Below are positions 10,533-21,895 of a stretch of DNA of 64,000 nt, piece by piece (the stretch's first letter is position 1; the number at the start of each line of letters is the position of its first letter). The DNA lies in NCBI RefSeq assembly GCF_000212695.1, contig NC_015514.1:1984001-2048000 (forward strand). Reading direction: 5' to 3'. The stretch comes from Cellulomonas fimi ATCC 484 (GTDB lineage: Bacteria; Actinomycetota; Actinomycetes; Actinomycetales; Cellulomonadaceae). Under the pieces are notes generated by a model. The model was not told the DNA's origin, did not search any database, and saw only the letters and a program-made list of their open reading frames with translations. Made by a program: the position numbers and the translations under genes.

Positions 10533-10545
10533 CCTGACGGACGGG

Positions 10546-10938
10546 GTGCGTCGTGCACGCACCCCCCTGCTCGTCGGGGCGACGACGGCGCTCGCAGGCG
10601 TCGTCGTCGCGCTGCACGACCCTCACGTCGCGGGCAGCTACGGGATCTGTCCCGTGCTGCTGCTCACCGGGCTCGTGTGCCCCGGGTGCGGCGGGCTGCG
10701 TGCGGTGCACGACCTCGCGCACCTCGACCTGGCGGCTGCCTGGTCGATGAACCCGCTGGTGGTGACGCTGCTGCCGCTCGTCGTCGCCGTGTGGACCGTC
10801 TGGACCTGGCGCGCCCTCGCCGGTCGCCCTCGCCCGCGTTCCGTCCCCGCCGGGCTGCTGTGGGCGTTGCTCGTCGTGGTCGTCGTCTTCGGCGTCGCCC
10901 GCAACGTGCCGGCACTCGCCCCGTGGCTCGCGCCGTGA
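10546..10938 (+). CDS. DUF2752-like membrane protein
   Basis: 130 aa with about three hydrophobic segments. The diagnostic part is ICPVLLLTGLVCPGCGGLRAVHDL, with the CPxCGG core of DUF2752. I chose GTG 10546 over an earlier GTG at 10489: the codons between them lack the G/C third positions seen in every real gene here and lie inside the upstream gene in its own high-GC3 frame. It sits between two DUF4190-like paralogues, probably in one transcript. Function unknown. Confidence 0.75.
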   Translation: MRRARTPLLVGATTALAGVVVALHDPHVAGSYGICPVLLLTGLVCPGCGGLRAVHDLAHLDLAAAWSMNPLVVTLLPLVVAVWTVWTWRALAGRPRPRSVPAGLLWALLVVVVVFGVARNVPALAPWLAP

Positions 10939-10990
10939 GCCACGCCCGCGTCACCGTCCTGTCCGTCGAACCCCTTCCCAGGAGCACTCC

Positions 10991-11620
10991 GTGAGCACGA
11001 ACGACCCGCAGCCGTCCGACCCCTGGCGCAAGCCCGAGCCCGCCGGGCAGGACGACCCGTTCCGCAAGGCCGAGGACCCGGCCGCCGGAGCGACGCCCGC
11101 GGAGCCCTACGGCGCGACGCCGTCGACGGGCGCCCCGCAGTACCCGGGCGCCGCGCCGCAGCCCGCCGCGTACCCGGGCGCGCAGCCGCCGGGCGGCGAG
11201 CAGTACCCCGGCGCCCCGCAGTACCCGGGCGCCGCGTCGCCCGCGTACCCGGCCGCCCCGCAGTACGGCACCGCGCCGCAGCAGTACGGCGCCGCGCCCC
11301 AGCAGTACGGGACGCCGGGCTACGGCGCGCCCTACCCGTACACGGCGTACGCCTACCCGAAGAACAACCTCGGCGTGTGGGCGCTGGTGCTCGGCATCGC
11401 GTCGCTCGTGATGTGCGGGTTCGTCTCCGGCATCGCGGCGATCATCATCGGCAACAAGGCCAAGAAGGCGGCGCTCGCCGGCGAGGCCGACAACGGGGGC
11501 ATGGCGACGGCCGGTGTGGTCACCGGCTGGATCGGCACCGTCCTGTCGGGCATCGGCGTGCTGATCTACGTCGTCGCGATCGTGATCGCGATCGCGACGT
11601 CCTCGACCGGCTCCTACTGA
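10991..11620 (+). CDS. DUF4190-like membrane protein, copy 2
   Basis: 209 aa, paralogue of 10062-10532. The N-terminal ~120 residues are a longer disordered tail built from QYPGA and QQYG repeats. The C-terminal ~85 residues hold two membrane helices around [24 protein letters not shown], nearly the same as in copy 1. GTG 10991 follows a ggagc Shine-Dalgarno. A strong hairpin after the stop separates this cluster from trpC. Function unknown. Confidence 0.82.
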   Translation: MSTNDPQPSDPWRKPEPAGQDDPFRKAEDPAAGATPAEPYGATPSTGAPQYPGAAPQPAAYPGAQPPGGEQYPGAPQYPGAASPAYPAAPQYGTAPQQYGAAPQQYGTPGYGAPYPYTAYAYPKNNLGVWALVLGIASLVMCGFVSGIAAIIIGNKAKKAALAGEADNGGMATAGVVTGWIGTVLSGIGVLIYVVAIVIAIATSSTGSY

Positions 11621-11625
11621 CGTCG

Positions 11626-11655
11626 CCGCACGCCGGTCCACGGACCGGCGTGTGG
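11626..11655 (+). terminator. Hairpin terminator before trpC
   Basis: Core inverted repeat CACGCCGGTCC (11629-11639) with its complement at 11642-11652, extended on both sides by a few G-U and G-C pairs. It lies six bases after the preceding stop and suggests that trpCBA-lgt is transcribed separately. Confidence 0.6.
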
Positions 11656-11678
11656 TCGGCCTCACCCGACGGCCCCCG

Positions 11679-11684
11679 TACCAT
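11679..11684 (+). promoter_or_regulatory. Possible -10 box of the trpCBA-lgt operon
   Basis: TACCAT follows the hairpin at 11626-11655 and would give a leader of about 65 nt before trpC. I see no tryptophan-rich leader peptide or attenuator in that leader. Confidence 0.35.
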
Positions 11685-11754
11685 GACCAGGACAGACCTG
11701 CCCGCAACCGACACGGTCGCGGGCTCGCCGACCGGGGGAAGGGGTGAGGCTTCG

Positions 11755-12567
11755 ATGACCGTGCTGGACGACATCGTCGCGGGCGTCAGGGAGGACCTTG
11801 CCGTCCGCGAGGCGGCGGTCCCGCTGGCCGTCGTCAAGGAGCTCGCCGCCAAGCGGCCGTCGGCGGTCGACTGCATCGGCCGCCTGCGCGTCGAGGACGC
11901 GGTCACGGTGATCGCCGAGGTCAAGCGTTCGAGCCCCAGCAAGGGCGCGCTCGCGACGATCACGGACCCGGCCGCGCTCGCCGCGGAGTACGAGAAGGGC
12001 GGCGCCACCGCGATCTCGGTGCTCACCGAGCAGCGCCGGTTCAACGGCTCGCTCGCCGACCTCGACGCGGTCCGCGCGCGCGTCGACATCCCGGTGCTGC
12101 GCAAGGACTTCGTCGTCACGCCGTACCAGGTGTGGGAGGCGCGGGCGCACGGCGCCGACCTCGTGCTGCTCATCGTCGCGGCGCTCGAGCAGACGGTGCT
12201 CGAGTCGCTCGTCGACCGCGTGCACTCGCTCGGCATGACGGCGCTAGTCGAGGTGCACGACAGCGAGGAGGCCGCGCGGGCCGCCGACGCGGGTGCGCGC
12301 GTGATCGGCGTGAACGCCCGCAACCTCAAGACGCTCGACGTCGACCGCACGACGTTCGCCCGGGTCGCGCCCTCGATCCCGTCCGACGTGGTGAAGATCG
12401 CCGAGTCCGGCGTGCGCGGGCCGCACGACGTCATGGACTACGCGCGCGCCGGTGCGGACTGCGTGCTCGTCGGCGAGGCGCTCGTGACCGACGACGCCCC
12501 CCGGCAGTCGGTCGCGGACCTCGTCGCCGCGGGCGCCCACCCCTCGCTGCGGGCGGTGCGGCAGTGA
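11755..12567 (+). CDS. trpC: Indole-3-glycerol phosphate synthase TrpC
   Basis: 270 aa, stand-alone TrpC without TrpF fusion. It closes the indole ring of CdRP, releasing CO2 and water. TIM-barrel landmarks are [13 protein letters not shown] (catalytic lysine), [21 protein letters not shown] (second catalytic lysine), [16 protein letters not shown] and IAESGV. ATG 11755 is preceded by a long purine run (ggggaagggg) as Shine-Dalgarno. An in-frame ATG at 11683 exists, but the codons between are not family-like. The stop overlaps the trpB start (GTGA). Confidence 0.96.
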   Translation: MTVLDDIVAGVREDLAVREAAVPLAVVKELAAKRPSAVDCIGRLRVEDAVTVIAEVKRSSPSKGALATITDPAALAAEYEKGGATAISVLTEQRRFNGSLADLDAVRARVDIPVLRKDFVVTPYQVWEARAHGADLVLLIVAALEQTVLESLVDRVHSLGMTALVEVHDSEEAARAADAGARVIGVNARNLKTLDVDRTTFARVAPSIPSDVVKIAESGVRGPHDVMDYARAGADCVLVGEALVTDDAPRQSVADLVAAGAHPSLRAVRQ

Positions 12568-13880
12568 CCGCACGTCGCGGCGCCGGCCCGACCGGTGCGC
12601 CGCTCGACCCCGGTGCGGCGGCGGGTCCGCTCGCCACGCACGCCGGCCCGTACTTCGGCGACTTCGGCGGCCGCTTCGTCCCCGAGGCGTTGATCGCGGC
12701 GCTCGACGAGCTCGACACCGAGTACCACAAGGCGCTCACCGACCCGGCGTTCGGCCGCGAGCTCGCGCGTCTGCACCGCACGTACACCGGTCGGCCGAGC
12801 CCGCTGACGGAGGTGCCGCGGTTCGCCCGGCACGTCGCCGACGGGGTGCGCGTGTTCCTCAAGCGCGAGGACCTCAACCACACCGGCTCGCACAAGATCA
12901 ACAACGTGCTGGGCCAGGCGCTGCTCGTGAAGCGCATGGGCAAGACGCGCGTCATCGCCGAGACGGGCGCGGGCCAGCACGGCGTCGCGACCGCGACGGC
13001 AGCGGCGCTGCTCGACCTCGAGTGCGTCGTCTACATGGGGGAGGAGGACACGCAGCGCCAGGCCCTCAACGTCGCGCGCATGCGGCTCCTCGGCGCCGAG
13101 GTCGTCCCGGTGACGATCGGCTCGCGCACCCTCAAGGACGCGATCAACGAGGCGCTGCGCGACTGGGTCGCGAACGTCGAGACGACGCACTACCTGCTCG
13201 GCACGGTCACGGGCCCGCACCCCTTCCCGGAGATGGTCCGCGACTTCCACAAGATCATCGGCGAGGAGGCCCGCGCTCAGCTCCTCGAGGAGGTCGGCCG
13301 GCTGCCCGACGCGGTCGCGGCGTGCGTCGGCGGCGGCTCCAACGCGATGGGCATCTTCAACGCGTTCCTCGACGACGCCGACGTGCGCCTGTTCGGCTTC
13401 GAGGCCGGCGGTGCGGGCATCTCGAGCGGCCGCCACGCGGCGCGGTTCTCGGGCGGTCTGCCGGGCGTGCTGCACGGCGCCAAGTCGTACCTGCTGCAGG
13501 ACGAGGACGGCCAGACGCTGCCGAGCCACTCGGTCTCGGCCGGGCTGGACTACCCGAGCGTCGGCCCCGAGCACGCGTGGCTGCACGACATCGGCCGCGC
13601 GCAGTACCGGCCGGTGACGGACGACGAGGCGATGGAGGCGTTCCGCCTGCTGTGCCGGACCGAGGGGATCATCCCGGCGATCGAGTCGGCGCACGCGCTC
13701 GCCGGAGCGATCAGCCTGGGCCGCGAGGCGGCGACGTGGCGCGGGGACGACGGCCACGACCCGGTGCTCCTGATCAACCTGTCGGGCCGCGGCGACAAGG
13801 ACGTGGCGACCGCCGCGGCGTGGTTCGGCCTCATCGAGGACGAGCCGGTCGTGCTGGCCGACGAGAACGAGCAGCTGTGA
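12564..13880 (+). CDS. trpB: Tryptophan synthase beta subunit TrpB
   Basis: 438 aa. TrpB condenses indole with serine using pyridoxal phosphate. The PLP lysine is in [13 protein letters not shown] (about residue 110), the phosphate-binding loop is [10 protein letters not shown], and the catalytic glutamate region is AETGAGQHG. Compared with enteric TrpB it has an N-terminal extension of some 20 residues before GPYFGDFGG, which is common in actinobacteria. GTG 12564 overlaps trpC, and the stop overlaps trpA, so the three subunits are translationally coupled. Confidence 0.97.
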   Translation: MTARRGAGPTGAPLDPGAAAGPLATHAGPYFGDFGGRFVPEALIAALDELDTEYHKALTDPAFGRELARLHRTYTGRPSPLTEVPRFARHVADGVRVFLKREDLNHTGSHKINNVLGQALLVKRMGKTRVIAETGAGQHGVATATAAALLDLECVVYMGEEDTQRQALNVARMRLLGAEVVPVTIGSRTLKDAINEALRDWVANVETTHYLLGTVTGPHPFPEMVRDFHKIIGEEARAQLLEEVGRLPDAVAACVGGGSNAMGIFNAFLDDADVRLFGFEAGGAGISSGRHAARFSGGLPGVLHGAKSYLLQDEDGQTLPSHSVSAGLDYPSVGPEHAWLHDIGRAQYRPVTDDEAMEAFRLLCRTEGIIPAIESAHALAGAISLGREAATWRGDDGHDPVLLINLSGRGDKDVATAAAWFGLIEDEPVVLADENEQL

Positions 13881-14737
13881 CGGAGGCGGCGGTGGGCACG
13901 GTGGACGTCCGGACGGCGACGGGGGAGCACCTCGACCGCCTGCGAGACGGGGACGGCGCGACGCCGGGCCGGGCGGCGCTCGTCGGGTACCTGCCCGTCG
14001 GCTACCCGAGCCTCGCCGGTTCGGTGGACGCGGTGAACGCGATGGTCGACGCGGGCGCCGACGTCGTCGAGCTCGGCGTCCCGTACACGGACCCCGTCAT
14101 GGACGGTCCGATCATCCAGCGCGCCGTGGACGCGGCCCTCGCGGGCGGCACACGCGTGCGGGACACCCTCACGGCGGTCGAGCGGGTCGCCGGCCGCGGT
14201 GCGCCGGTGCTGGTCATGACGTACTGGAACGTCGTGCTGCGCTACGGCGTCGAGGCGTTCGCCCGTGACCTCGCGGCCGCGGGCGGGGCCGGGCTCATCA
14301 CGCCCGACCTCATCCCCGACGAGGCGCAGGACTGGGTCCTCGCGTCGGACACCCACGGTCTCGACCGCGTGTTCCTCGTCGCTCCCAGCTCGACGCCCGA
14401 GCGGCTGGCGTCGACGAGCGCCGCGTCGCGCGGGTTCGTCTACGCGGCCTCGACGATGGGCGTGACGGGCGAGCGCGCGAGCGTCGGCGCGCGCGCCGAG
14501 CAGCTCGTCGCCGACACCCGTGCCGCCGGCGCGCCGCGCGTCTGCGTCGGGGTCGGGGTGTCGACCGCGGAGCAGGCGGCGCAGGTCGCGGCCTACGCCG
14601 ACGGCGTCATCGTCGGGTCGGCGTTCGTCCGCCCGCTCGTCGCGGGCGTCGACGCGGACGACCTGCCGCGTGGCATCGACGCGCTCGCGCGCGTCACGGC
14701 CGACCTCGCCGCAGGTGTGCGGTCGGTCGTGCGGTGA
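13877..14737 (+). CDS. trpA: Tryptophan synthase alpha subunit TrpA
   Basis: 286 aa. TrpA splits indole-3-glycerol phosphate to indole and glyceraldehyde 3-phosphate and passes indole to TrpB. The two catalytic acids lie in [16 protein letters not shown], and the phosphate site includes [10 protein letters not shown] and the GSAFVRPL stretch. The N-terminus is about 20 residues longer than in enterics. GTG 13877 overlaps trpB, and the stop overlaps lgt, both as GTGA. Confidence 0.96.
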   Translation: MTEAAVGTVDVRTATGEHLDRLRDGDGATPGRAALVGYLPVGYPSLAGSVDAVNAMVDAGADVVELGVPYTDPVMDGPIIQRAVDAALAGGTRVRDTLTAVERVAGRGAPVLVMTYWNVVLRYGVEAFARDLAAAGGAGLITPDLIPDEAQDWVLASDTHGLDRVFLVAPSSTPERLASTSAASRGFVYAASTMGVTGERASVGARAEQLVADTRAAGAPRVCVGVGVSTAEQAAQVAAYADGVIVGSAFVRPLVAGVDADDLPRGIDALARVTADLAAGVRSVVR

Positions 14738-15615
14738 GCACCGTGCTGCCGCTCGCTATCCCGAGCCCGTCGCAGGGCGTCTGGCACCTGGGCCCGTTCC
14801 CGGTGCGCGCGTACGCGATCGCGATCCTCATCGGGATCGTCGTGGCCGTCGTCATCACGCGACGCCGCTGGGCCGAGCGGGGCGGCGACCCGGACACGGT
14901 GCTCGACATCGTGTTCTGGGCGGTGCCGTTCGGCATCGTCGGCGGCCGGCTGTACCACGTCGTCTCCTCGCCGCAGGCGTACTTCGGCGAGGGCGGTGAG
15001 CCGCTGCGCGCGCTGTACGTCTGGGAGGGCGGGCTCGGCATCTGGGGCGCGATCGCGCTGGGCGCGGTCGGTGCCTGGATCGGCGCGCGGCGCAACGGCG
15101 TGCGGCTCGCCCCGTTCGCCGACGCGCTCGCGCCCGCGCTGCTCGTCGCGCAGGCGATCGGCCGGCTCGGCAACTGGTTCAACCAGGAGCTCTTCGGCGG
15201 CCCGACGACGCTGCCGTGGGGCCTGCGGATCGACGACGCGCACCTGCCCGCGGGGTTCGAGTCGGGGACGCTGTTCCACCCGACGTTCCTCTACGAGATC
15301 GTGTGGAACCTCGCCGGAGCCGCGCTGCTCGTGTGGGCCGACCGTCGGTTCCGGCTCGGGTACGGGCGCGTGTTCTGGCTCTACGTCGTCGTCTACACCA
15401 CGGGCCGGCTCTGGATCGAGATGCTCCGGATCGACCCGGCGAACGACATCCTGGGCGTGCGACTCAACGTCTGGACGTCCCTCATCGTGGGCCTCGGGGC
15501 GCTGGTAGCGTTCGTGGTGGTCGGGCGCCGGCATCCAGGGCGCGACACGACCCTCCTGCGGGAACCCCCGACCGTGCAGGACGACGAGGAGAGCACGTCC
15601 ACGACCGCCCGCTGA
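14734..15615 (+). CDS. lgt: Prolipoprotein diacylglyceryl transferase Lgt
   Basis: 293 aa with about seven membrane helices. Lgt transfers diacylglycerol from phosphatidylglycerol to the lipobox cysteine of prelipoproteins; several substrates are encoded in this window (FKBP, LivK and DppA-type lipoproteins). Diagnostic stretches are the VGGRLYHV loop, WEGGLGIWG, and the Lgt signature GRLGNWFNQELFG (about residue 148). C-terminal arginines in GRLWIEMLRID belong to the active site. The cytoplasmic tail is short and acidic. GTG 14734 overlaps trpA, a linkage also seen in mycobacteria. Confidence 0.96.
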   Translation: MSTVLPLAIPSPSQGVWHLGPFPVRAYAIAILIGIVVAVVITRRRWAERGGDPDTVLDIVFWAVPFGIVGGRLYHVVSSPQAYFGEGGEPLRALYVWEGGLGIWGAIALGAVGAWIGARRNGVRLAPFADALAPALLVAQAIGRLGNWFNQELFGGPTTLPWGLRIDDAHLPAGFESGTLFHPTFLYEIVWNLAGAALLVWADRRFRLGYGRVFWLYVVVYTTGRLWIEMLRIDPANDILGVRLNVWTSLIVGLGALVAFVVVGRRHPGRDTTLLREPPTVQDDEESTSTTAR

Positions 15616-15770
15616 CCGCGGGTCGGGTGTGACCCACCTCACGAAGTGGCGATGCGGCTCGTATTGTTTCCGGGTTGTATCGTCGCCCCACGTCTGGGCC
15701 GACGACGTCCCGCGTTCCCCCCATGTTCGACAACGCCCCGGTCCCCCGGGGACTCGTGAGGACGGTGCAG

Positions 15771-18700
15771 ATGTCGACGTCGCACGTGAGCCCCGGCGCA
15801 CTCGACCTGACGTCGGGCGCGGCGCAGCAGGGCCTGTACGACCCCGCCGCCGAGCACGACGCCTGCGGTTTCGCCTTCGTCGCCACGCTCCGCGGAACCC
15901 CCGGCCGTGACATCGTCGACGCGGGCCTGACCGCGCTGCTCAACCTCGACCACCGCGGCGCCGTCGGCGCCGAGGAGGACAGCGGTGACGGCGCGGGCAT
16001 CCTGACCCAGATCCCCGACGCGTTCCTGCGTGACGTCGTCGACGCGGAGCTGCCGCCGGCCGGCTTCTACGCGATCGGCATGGCGTTCCTCCCGGTCGAC
16101 GAGGTCGAGCAGCGCACCGTCGTCGCCGCGGTCGAGTCGATCGCGGCCGAGGAGAAGCTCGACGTGCTCGCGTGGCGCGACGTCGTCGTGACGGCCGACC
16201 TGGTCGGCCCCACGGCGCGGGCGTCCATGCCGGTGTTCCGCCAGCTCGTCGTCGCCGACCCCTCCCGCGAGCTCGCCGGGATCGACCTCGACCGGCGCGC
16301 GTACCGGCTGCGCAAGCGGGCCGAGCGCGAGCTGGGCCTGTACTTCGCGTCGCTGTCGGCCCGCACGCTGGCGTACAAGGGCATGCTCACCACCGGGCAG
16401 CTCGAGCCGTTCTTCGCGGACCTGTCCGACCCGCGCTACGCGAGCGAGATCGCGCTCGTCCACTCGCGCTTCTCGACCAACACGTTCCCGTCGTGGCCGC
16501 TCGCGCAGCCGTTCCGGCTGGTCGCCCACAACGGCGAGATCAACACGGTGCGCGGCAACCGCAACTGGATGGCCGCCCGCGAGGGCACCCTGGCGAGCGA
16601 GGCGCTCGGCGACCTGACGCCCCTGCTGCCGGTCTGCACCCCGGGCGGGTCGGACTCCGGCAGCTTCGACGAGGTGCTCGAGCTGCTCCACCTGTCGGGC
16701 CGCTCCCTGCCGCACGCGGTCATGATGATGATCCCGGAGGCGTGGGAGAACCACGCCCAGATGGACCCGGCCCGGCGCGCGTTCTACGAGTACCACTCGA
16801 CGCTCATGGAGCCGTGGGACGGCCCCGCCGCGATGACGTTCACGGACGGCACCCTGGTCGGCTCGGTGCAGGACCGCAACGGCCTGCGGCCGGGGCGCTA
16901 CTGGGTCACCGAGGACGGCCTCGTGGTGTGCGCCTCGGAGGCCGGCGTGCTCGACATCGACCCGGCGACGGTCGTCGCGAAGGGCCGTCTCGAGCCGGGG
17001 CGGATGTTCCTGGTCGACACCGGCAAGGGCCGGATCGTCGAGGACTCCGAGATCAAGGCCCAGCTCGCGGCGCAGCGGCCGTACGCGGAGTGGGTCCGGG
17101 ACAACTCGGTCTACCTCGAGCAGCTGCCCGAGCGCGAGCACGTGGCGCACTCGGCCGCGTCCGTGCGCCGCCGGCAGCGGACGTTCGGCTACACCGAGGA
17201 GGAGCTCAAGATCCTGCTGTCGCCCATGGCGGCGGCCGGTGCCGAGCCGCTCGGCGCGATGGGGTCGGACACGCCCGTCGCGGTGCTGTCCAGCCGTCCG
17301 CGCATGCTGTTCGACTACTTCACGCAGATGTTCGCGCAGGTCACGAACCCGCCGCTGGACGCGATCCGCGAGGAGCTCGTGACCGCGATCGGCGGGGCGA
17401 TCGGCCCCGAGCCGAACCTGCTGGAGGACGGTCCGGCGCACGCGCGCAAGCTCGTCCTGCCGTTCCCGGTGCTGGACAACGACCAGCTCGCCAAGATCGT
17501 GCACGTCCAGAAGGAGCCGGGTCTCGGCTTCCGCGCCACGACGATCCGCGGCCTGTACCGCGCGGCCGGCGGGGGAGCGGCCCTCGAGGCGCGCCTGGAG
17601 GAGATCTTCGCGGAGGTCGACCGGGCGGTCGCCGACGGCGTGAGCTTCCTCATCCTGTCGGACCGCAACTCGGACGCCGAGCTCGCGCCGATCCCGTCGC
17701 TGCTGCTGCTCTCCGCGGTGCACCACCACACGCTGCGCCGGCACACGCGCACCCAGATCTCGCTCGTGGTCGAGGCCGGCGACGTCCGCGAGGTGCACCA
17801 CGTCGCGCTGCTCATCGGGTACGGCGCCGCCGCGGTCAACCCGTACCTCGCGATGGAGTCCGTCGAGGACCTCGCCCGCAACGGGTACCTGCCGGGCGTC
17901 TCGCCCGAGAAGGCCGTCAAGAACCTCATCAAGGCGCTCGGCAAGGGCGTCCTGAAGGTCATGTCGAAGATGGGCATCTCGACGATCGCCTCCTACCGGG
18001 GCGCGCAGGTGTTCGAGGCGATCGGCCTGTCGCAGCCGCTCGTCGACCGGTACTTCACCGGCACCACGAGCCGCCTCGGCGGCATCGGCCTCGACGTCAT
18101 CGCGGCCGAGGTCGCGGCCCGCCACGCCGACGCGTACCCGGCGAGCGGCAACCGTCAGCCGCACCAGCGGCTCGCCGTCGGCGGCGAGTACCAGTGGCGC
18201 CGTGACGGCGAGGACCACCTGTTCGACCCCGAGACGGTGTTCCGCCTGCAGCACTCGACGCGCACGCGCCAGATGGACGTGTTCCGCGAGTACACCCACC
18301 GCGTGGACGAGCAGTCGTCGCGGCTCATGACGCTGCGCGGCCTGCTCGCGTTCAAGGAGGGCGTGCGCGAGCCCGTCCCGCTGGACGAGGTCGAGCCGGT
18401 GAGCTCGATCGTCCAGCGGTTCAGCACGGGCGCGATGTCGTACGGGTCGATCTCCGCCGAGGCGCACGAGACGCTCGCGATCGCCATGAACCGCCTCGGC
18501 GCGAAGTCGAACACGGGCGAGGGCGGCGAGGACCCGGAGCGCCTGTACGACCCGGAGCGTCGCTCGGCGATCAAGCAGATCGCGTCGGGCCGGTTCGGCG
18601 TGACGAGCGAGTACCTGACGCACGCGGACGACATCCAGATCAAGCTCGCGCAGGGCGCCAAGCCCGGCGAGGGCGGGCAGCTGCCCGGGCACAAGGTCTA

Positions 18701-20342
18701 CCCGTGGGTCGCCAAGACGCGGCACTCGACGCCCGGCGTGGGCCTCATCTCGCCGCCGCCGCACCACGACATCTACTCGATCGAGGACCTCGCGCAGCTC
18801 ATCCACGACGCGAAGAACGCGAACCCGTCGGCGCGCATCCACACCAAGCTCGTCAGCGAGTTCGGCGTGGGCACGATCGCCGCGGGCGTCGCCAAGGCGC
18901 ACTCGGACGTCGTGCTCATCTCGGGCCACGACGGCGGCACCGGCGCGAGCCCGCTGACGTCGCTCAAGCACGCCGGGACGCCGTGGGAGATCGGCCTCGC
19001 CGAGACCCAGCAGACGCTCGTGCTGAACAACCTGCGCGACCGCGTCGTCGTGCAGGTCGACGGGCAGCTCAAGACCGGCCGGGACGTCGTGGTCGGCGCG
19101 CTGCTCGGTGCCGAGGAGTTCGGCTTCGCGACGGCCCCGCTGGTCGTGTCCGGCTGCGTCATGATGCGCGTCTGCCACCTCGACACGTGCCCCGTCGGCG
19201 TCGCGACGCAGAACCCCGAGCTCCGGGCCCGGTTCTCGGGCAAGCCCGAGTTCGTCGTGACGTTCTTCGAGTTCATCGCGCAGGAGGTGCGCGAGTGGCT
19301 CGCGCGTCTCGGCTTCCGCACGCTCGAGGAGGCCGTCGGCCACGTCGAGCTGCTCGACACGCGGGCCGCGATCGACCACTGGAAGGCGGAGGGTCTCGAC
19401 CTGGCGCCGGTGCTCGCCGTGCCCGAGCCGGTCGCCGGCTCGACGCTGCACCACTCGACGTCGCAGGACCACGGCCTGGACCGCGCGCTCGACAACCAGC
19501 TCATCGCCCTCGCCCAGGACGCCCTGGAGCGGCAGGAGCCGGTCCGCATCGCGCTGCCCATCCGCAACGTGAACCGCACGGTCGGCACGATGCTCGGCCA
19601 CGAGGTCACGAAGCGGTACGGCGGCGCGGGCCTGCCCGACGACACGATCGACGTCACGGTCACCGGCTCGGCCGGCCAGTCGTTCGCCGCGTTCCTGCCC
19701 CGCGGCATCACGCTGCGGCTGTTCGGGGACGCGAACGACTACGTCGCGAAGGGACTGTCGGGCGGACGCGTCGTGGTGCGCCCCGACCGCAGCGCGGTGC
19801 TGTCGCAGCACGACGTCATCGCGGGCAACGTCATCGGCTACGGCGCGACGTCCGGCCAGGTGTTCCTGCGCGGCCGCACGGGCGAGCGCTTCGGCGTCCG
19901 CAACTCGGGCGCCACGCTGGTCGTCGAGGGCGTGGGCGACCACGGCTGCGAGTACATGACGGGCGGCACGGTCGTCGTGCTCGGCCGGACGGGCCGCAAC
20001 TTCGGCGCGGGCATGTCGGGCGGCACGGCCTACGTGCTCGACCTGGACCCCGCGCTCGTCAACACCGACGCCGTGCGCAGCGGCGAGCTGTCGCTCGACG
20101 CGCTCGACGACGAGGACGCCGCCCTCGTCGAGGGCCTGCTGCGCACGCACCTGCAGGAGACCGGCTCGCCGGTCGCCGCGCAGCTGCTCGAGGACCCTGC
20201 GGCGACCCGGGCGCGGTTCACGCGCCTGCTGCCCACCGAGTACGCCCGCGTCCGTCGTGCGCTCGCGCAGGCCGAGGCCGACGGCCTCGACCCCGCGGCC
20301 CCCGGCGTGTGGGACCAGATCCTGGAGGTGGCCCGTGGCTGA
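15771..20342 (+). CDS. gltB: Glutamate synthase large subunit GltB
   Basis: 1523 aa, normal for NADPH-GOGAT alpha subunit. It makes two glutamates from glutamine and 2-oxoglutarate, with GltD supplying electrons. A short propeptide precedes the catalytic N-terminal cysteine of the glutaminase domain in HDACGFAFV. Next come the central domain and the FMN-binding synthase domain with [15 protein letters not shown] and [11 protein letters not shown]. The 3Fe-4S cysteines lie in [17 protein letters not shown]. The C-terminal beta-helix is rich in G-XX-G repeats. I chose ATG 15771 because gtgagg sits 9 nt upstream; ATG 15723 is the alternative. The stop lies inside the gltD start region (8-nt overlap). 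The 155-bp leader is relatively AT-rich around 15660-15680 and probably carries the promoter. Confidence 0.96.
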   Translation: MSTSHVSPGALDLTSGAAQQGLYDPAAEHDACGFAFVATLRGTPGRDIVDAGLTALLNLDHRGAVGAEEDSGDGAGILTQIPDAFLRDVVDAELPPAGFYAIGMAFLPVDEVEQRTVVAAVESIAAEEKLDVLAWRDVVVTADLVGPTARASMPVFRQLVVADPSRELAGIDLDRRAYRLRKRAERELGLYFASLSARTLAYKGMLTTGQLEPFFADLSDPRYASEIALVHSRFSTNTFPSWPLAQPFRLVAHNGEINTVRGNRNWMAAREGTLASEALGDLTPLLPVCTPGGSDSGSFDEVLELLHLSGRSLPHAVMMMIPEAWENHAQMDPARRAFYEYHSTLMEPWDGPAAMTFTDGTLVGSVQDRNGLRPGRYWVTEDGLVVCASEAGVLDIDPATVVAKGRLEPGRMFLVDTGKGRIVEDSEIKAQLAAQRPYAEWVRDNSVYLEQLPEREHVAHSAASVRRRQRTFGYTEEELKILLSPMAAAGAEPLGAMGSDTPVAVLSSRPRMLFDYFTQMFAQVTNPPLDAIREELVTAIGGAIGPEPNLLEDGPAHARKLVLPFPVLDNDQLAKIVHVQKEPGLGFRATTIRGLYRAAGGGAALEARLEEIFAEVDRAVADGVSFLILSDRNSDAELAPIPSLLLLSAVHHHTLRRHTRTQISLVVEAGDVREVHHVALLIGYGAAAVNPYLAMESVEDLARNGYLPGVSPEKAVKNLIKALGKGVLKVMSKMGISTIASYRGAQVFEAIGLSQPLVDRYFTGTTSRLGGIGLDVIAAEVAARHADAYPASGNRQPHQRLAVGGEYQWRRDGEDHLFDPETVFRLQHSTRTRQMDVFREYTHRVDEQSSRLMTLRGLLAFKEGVREPVPLDEVEPVSSIVQRFSTGAMSYGSISAEAHETLAIAMNRLGAKSNTGEGGEDPERLYDPERRSAIKQIASGRFGVTSEYLTHADDIQIKLAQGAKPGEGGQLPGHKVYPWVAKTRHSTPGVGLISPPPHHDIYSIEDLAQLIHDAKNANPSARIHTKLVSEFGVGTIAAGVAKAHSDVVLISGHDGGTGASPLTSLKHAGTPWEIGLAETQQTLVLNNLRDRVVVQVDGQLKTGRDVVVGALLGAEEFGFATAPLVVSGCVMMRVCHLDTCPVGVATQNPELRARFSGKPEFVVTFFEFIAQEVREWLARLGFRTLEEAVGHVELLDTRAAIDHWKAEGLDLAPVLAVPEPVAGSTLHHSTSQDHGLDRALDNQLIALAQDALERQEPVRIALPIRNVNRTVGTMLGHEVTKRYGGAGLPDDTIDVTVTGSAGQSFAAFLPRGITLRLFGDANDYVAKGLSGGRVVVRPDRSAVLSQHDVIAGNVIGYGATSGQVFLRGRTGERFGVRNSGATLVVEGVGDHGCEYMTGGTVVVLGRTGRNFGAGMSGGTAYVLDLDPALVNTDAVRSGELSLDALDDEDAALVEGLLRTHLQETGSPVAAQLLEDPAATRARFTRLLPTEYARVRRALAQAEADGLDPAAPGVWDQILEVARG

Positions 20343-21801
20343 CCCCCGCGGCTTCCTGAAGGTGCGCGAGCGCGAGCTCCCGCCCAACCGCCCGGTCGAG
20401 GTGCGCCTGCGCGACTGGAAGGACGTGCACGCCCACCTGCAGGAGGGCCAGCCGTACCTCAAGGAGCAGGCCGGCCGCTGCATGGACTGCGGCATCCCGT
20501 TCTGCCACAACGGCTGCCCGCTGGGGAACCTCATCCCCGAGTGGAACGAGCTGGTGTGGCGCGGGCAGTGGTCCGACGCGATCGACCGCCTGCACGCCAC
20601 GAACAACTTCCCGGAGTTCACCGGGCGGATCTGCCCCGCGCCGTGCGAGTCGAGCTGCGTGCTCGGCATCAACCAGCCGCCGGTCACGATCAAGAACGTC
20701 GAGGTCTCGATCATCGACGAGGCGTTCGACCGCGGGTACGTGACCCCGCAGGTGCCGCAGCGCCTCACGGGTCACACCGTCGCGGTCGTCGGCTCGGGTC
20801 CCGCGGGCCTCGCCGCCGCCCAGCAGCTCACGCGCGCCGGCCACACCGTCGCGGTGTACGAGCGGGACGACGCGATCGGCGGCCTGCTGCGCTACGGCGT
20901 GCCGGACTTCAAGCTCGAGAAGATCCACATCGACCGCCGGCTGGCGCAGATGGAGGCCGAGGGCACCCGCTTCCGGCCGGGCGTCGAGATCGGGCGGGAC
21001 GTCACCTGGGAGCAGCTCCAGGCGCGCTACGACGCGATCGTCGTCGCGACCGGCGCCACCGTGCCGCGCGAGCTGCAGGTCCCCGGCAAGGAGCTGGGCG
21101 GCGTGCACGTCGCGATGGACTTCCTGCACCAGGCCAACGCGGTCGCCGCGGGCCGCGAGGTGGCCGACCAGATCACCGCGACCGGCAAGCACGTCGTCAT
21201 CATCGGCGGCGGCGACACGGGCTCCGACTGCCTCGGCACGGCGCTGCGGCAGGGTGCGGCGTCGGTCACGACGCTCGCGATCGGCAAGCGCCCGCCGGAG
21301 AGCCGTCCCGAGAGCCAGCCGTGGCCGACCGACCCGATCGTGTTCGAGGTCTCGTCCTCGCACGAGGAGGGCGGGGAGCGCGCCTACCTCGCCTCGACCG
21401 TGGAGTTCCTCCCCGGCGAGGACGGTGCCGTCGCGCGGCTGCGGCTCGCGACCACCGAGTACCTGCCCGACGGCCGGCGCGTCCCGACGCCCGGCACCGA
21501 GCGGGAGATCCCGGCGGACCTCGTGCTCGTCGCGATGGGCTTCACCGGCCCGGAGACCGCGCTGCTCACCGAGCAGCTCGGCGTCGAGCTGACGTCCCGC
21601 GGCCTCGTCGCGCGCTCGGACGACTTCGCCACGACCGTGCCCGGCGTGTACGTCGCCGGCGACGCGGGCCGCGGCCAGTCGCTCGTCGTGTGGGCGATCG
21701 CCGAGGGACGTGCCGCGGCGGCCGCCGTCGACCGGTACCTGTCGGGCGGCAGCGAGCTGCCCGCACCGGTCACCGCGAGCACCGTGGCGCTGCGCCCCTG
21801 A
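20335..21801 (+). CDS. gltD: Glutamate synthase small subunit GltD
   Basis: 488 aa. GltD takes electrons from NADPH through FAD and 4Fe-4S clusters to GltB. The N-terminal cysteine pattern [22 protein letters not shown] and then CPAPCESSC binds the clusters. The FAD site is [17 protein letters not shown] (about residue 150), and the NADPH site is [13 protein letters not shown] (about 285). A final FAD-contact segment is [22 protein letters not shown] 20335 overlaps the end of gltB. No clear hairpin follows before pyk. Confidence 0.96.
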   Translation: MADPRGFLKVRERELPPNRPVEVRLRDWKDVHAHLQEGQPYLKEQAGRCMDCGIPFCHNGCPLGNLIPEWNELVWRGQWSDAIDRLHATNNFPEFTGRICPAPCESSCVLGINQPPVTIKNVEVSIIDEAFDRGYVTPQVPQRLTGHTVAVVGSGPAGLAAAQQLTRAGHTVAVYERDDAIGGLLRYGVPDFKLEKIHIDRRLAQMEAEGTRFRPGVEIGRDVTWEQLQARYDAIVVATGATVPRELQVPGKELGGVHVAMDFLHQANAVAAGREVADQITATGKHVVIIGGGDTGSDCLGTALRQGAASVTTLAIGKRPPESRPESQPWPTDPIVFEVSSSHEEGGERAYLASTVEFLPGEDGAVARLRLATTEYLPDGRRVPTPGTEREIPADLVLVAMGFTGPETALLTEQLGVELTSRGLVARSDDFATTVPGVYVAGDAGRGQSLVVWAIAEGRAAAAAVDRYLSGGSELPAPVTASTVALRP

Positions 21802-21883
21802 CCCACCCAGGACTGCCGTCTTCTACGGTCGGGGCGAGGGCCTGGGCCGGGACGTTGGTCCGACCACGCCCACCAGGAAGGCA

Positions 21884-21895
21884 TAGGCTCGAGCC
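21884..21895 (+). promoter_or_regulatory. Predicted leaderless promoter -10 box of pyk
   Basis: TAGGCT at 21884-21889 is followed by 6 nt and the pyk ATG. A perfect -35 is not visible. Confidence 0.6.

Noticed and set aside
10489..10545. Earlier GTG start of the DUF2752-like gene overlapping the DUF4190-like gene
   Set aside because: Third codon positions are AT-rich in this stretch, unlike every real gene here; the upstream gene uses the same bases in its own high-GC3 frame.
11656..11754. Tryptophan attenuator or leader peptide before trpC
   Set aside because: No run of Trp codons and no competing hairpins between the -10 box and trpC; the hairpin at 11626-11655 belongs to the upstream gene.
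15639..20768. 1709-codon open frame on the minus strand opposite gltB-gltD
   Set aside because: Antisense shadow of high-GC3 genes; the sequence is His/Arg/Asp-rich without any domain, while the plus strand encodes complete GltB and GltD.
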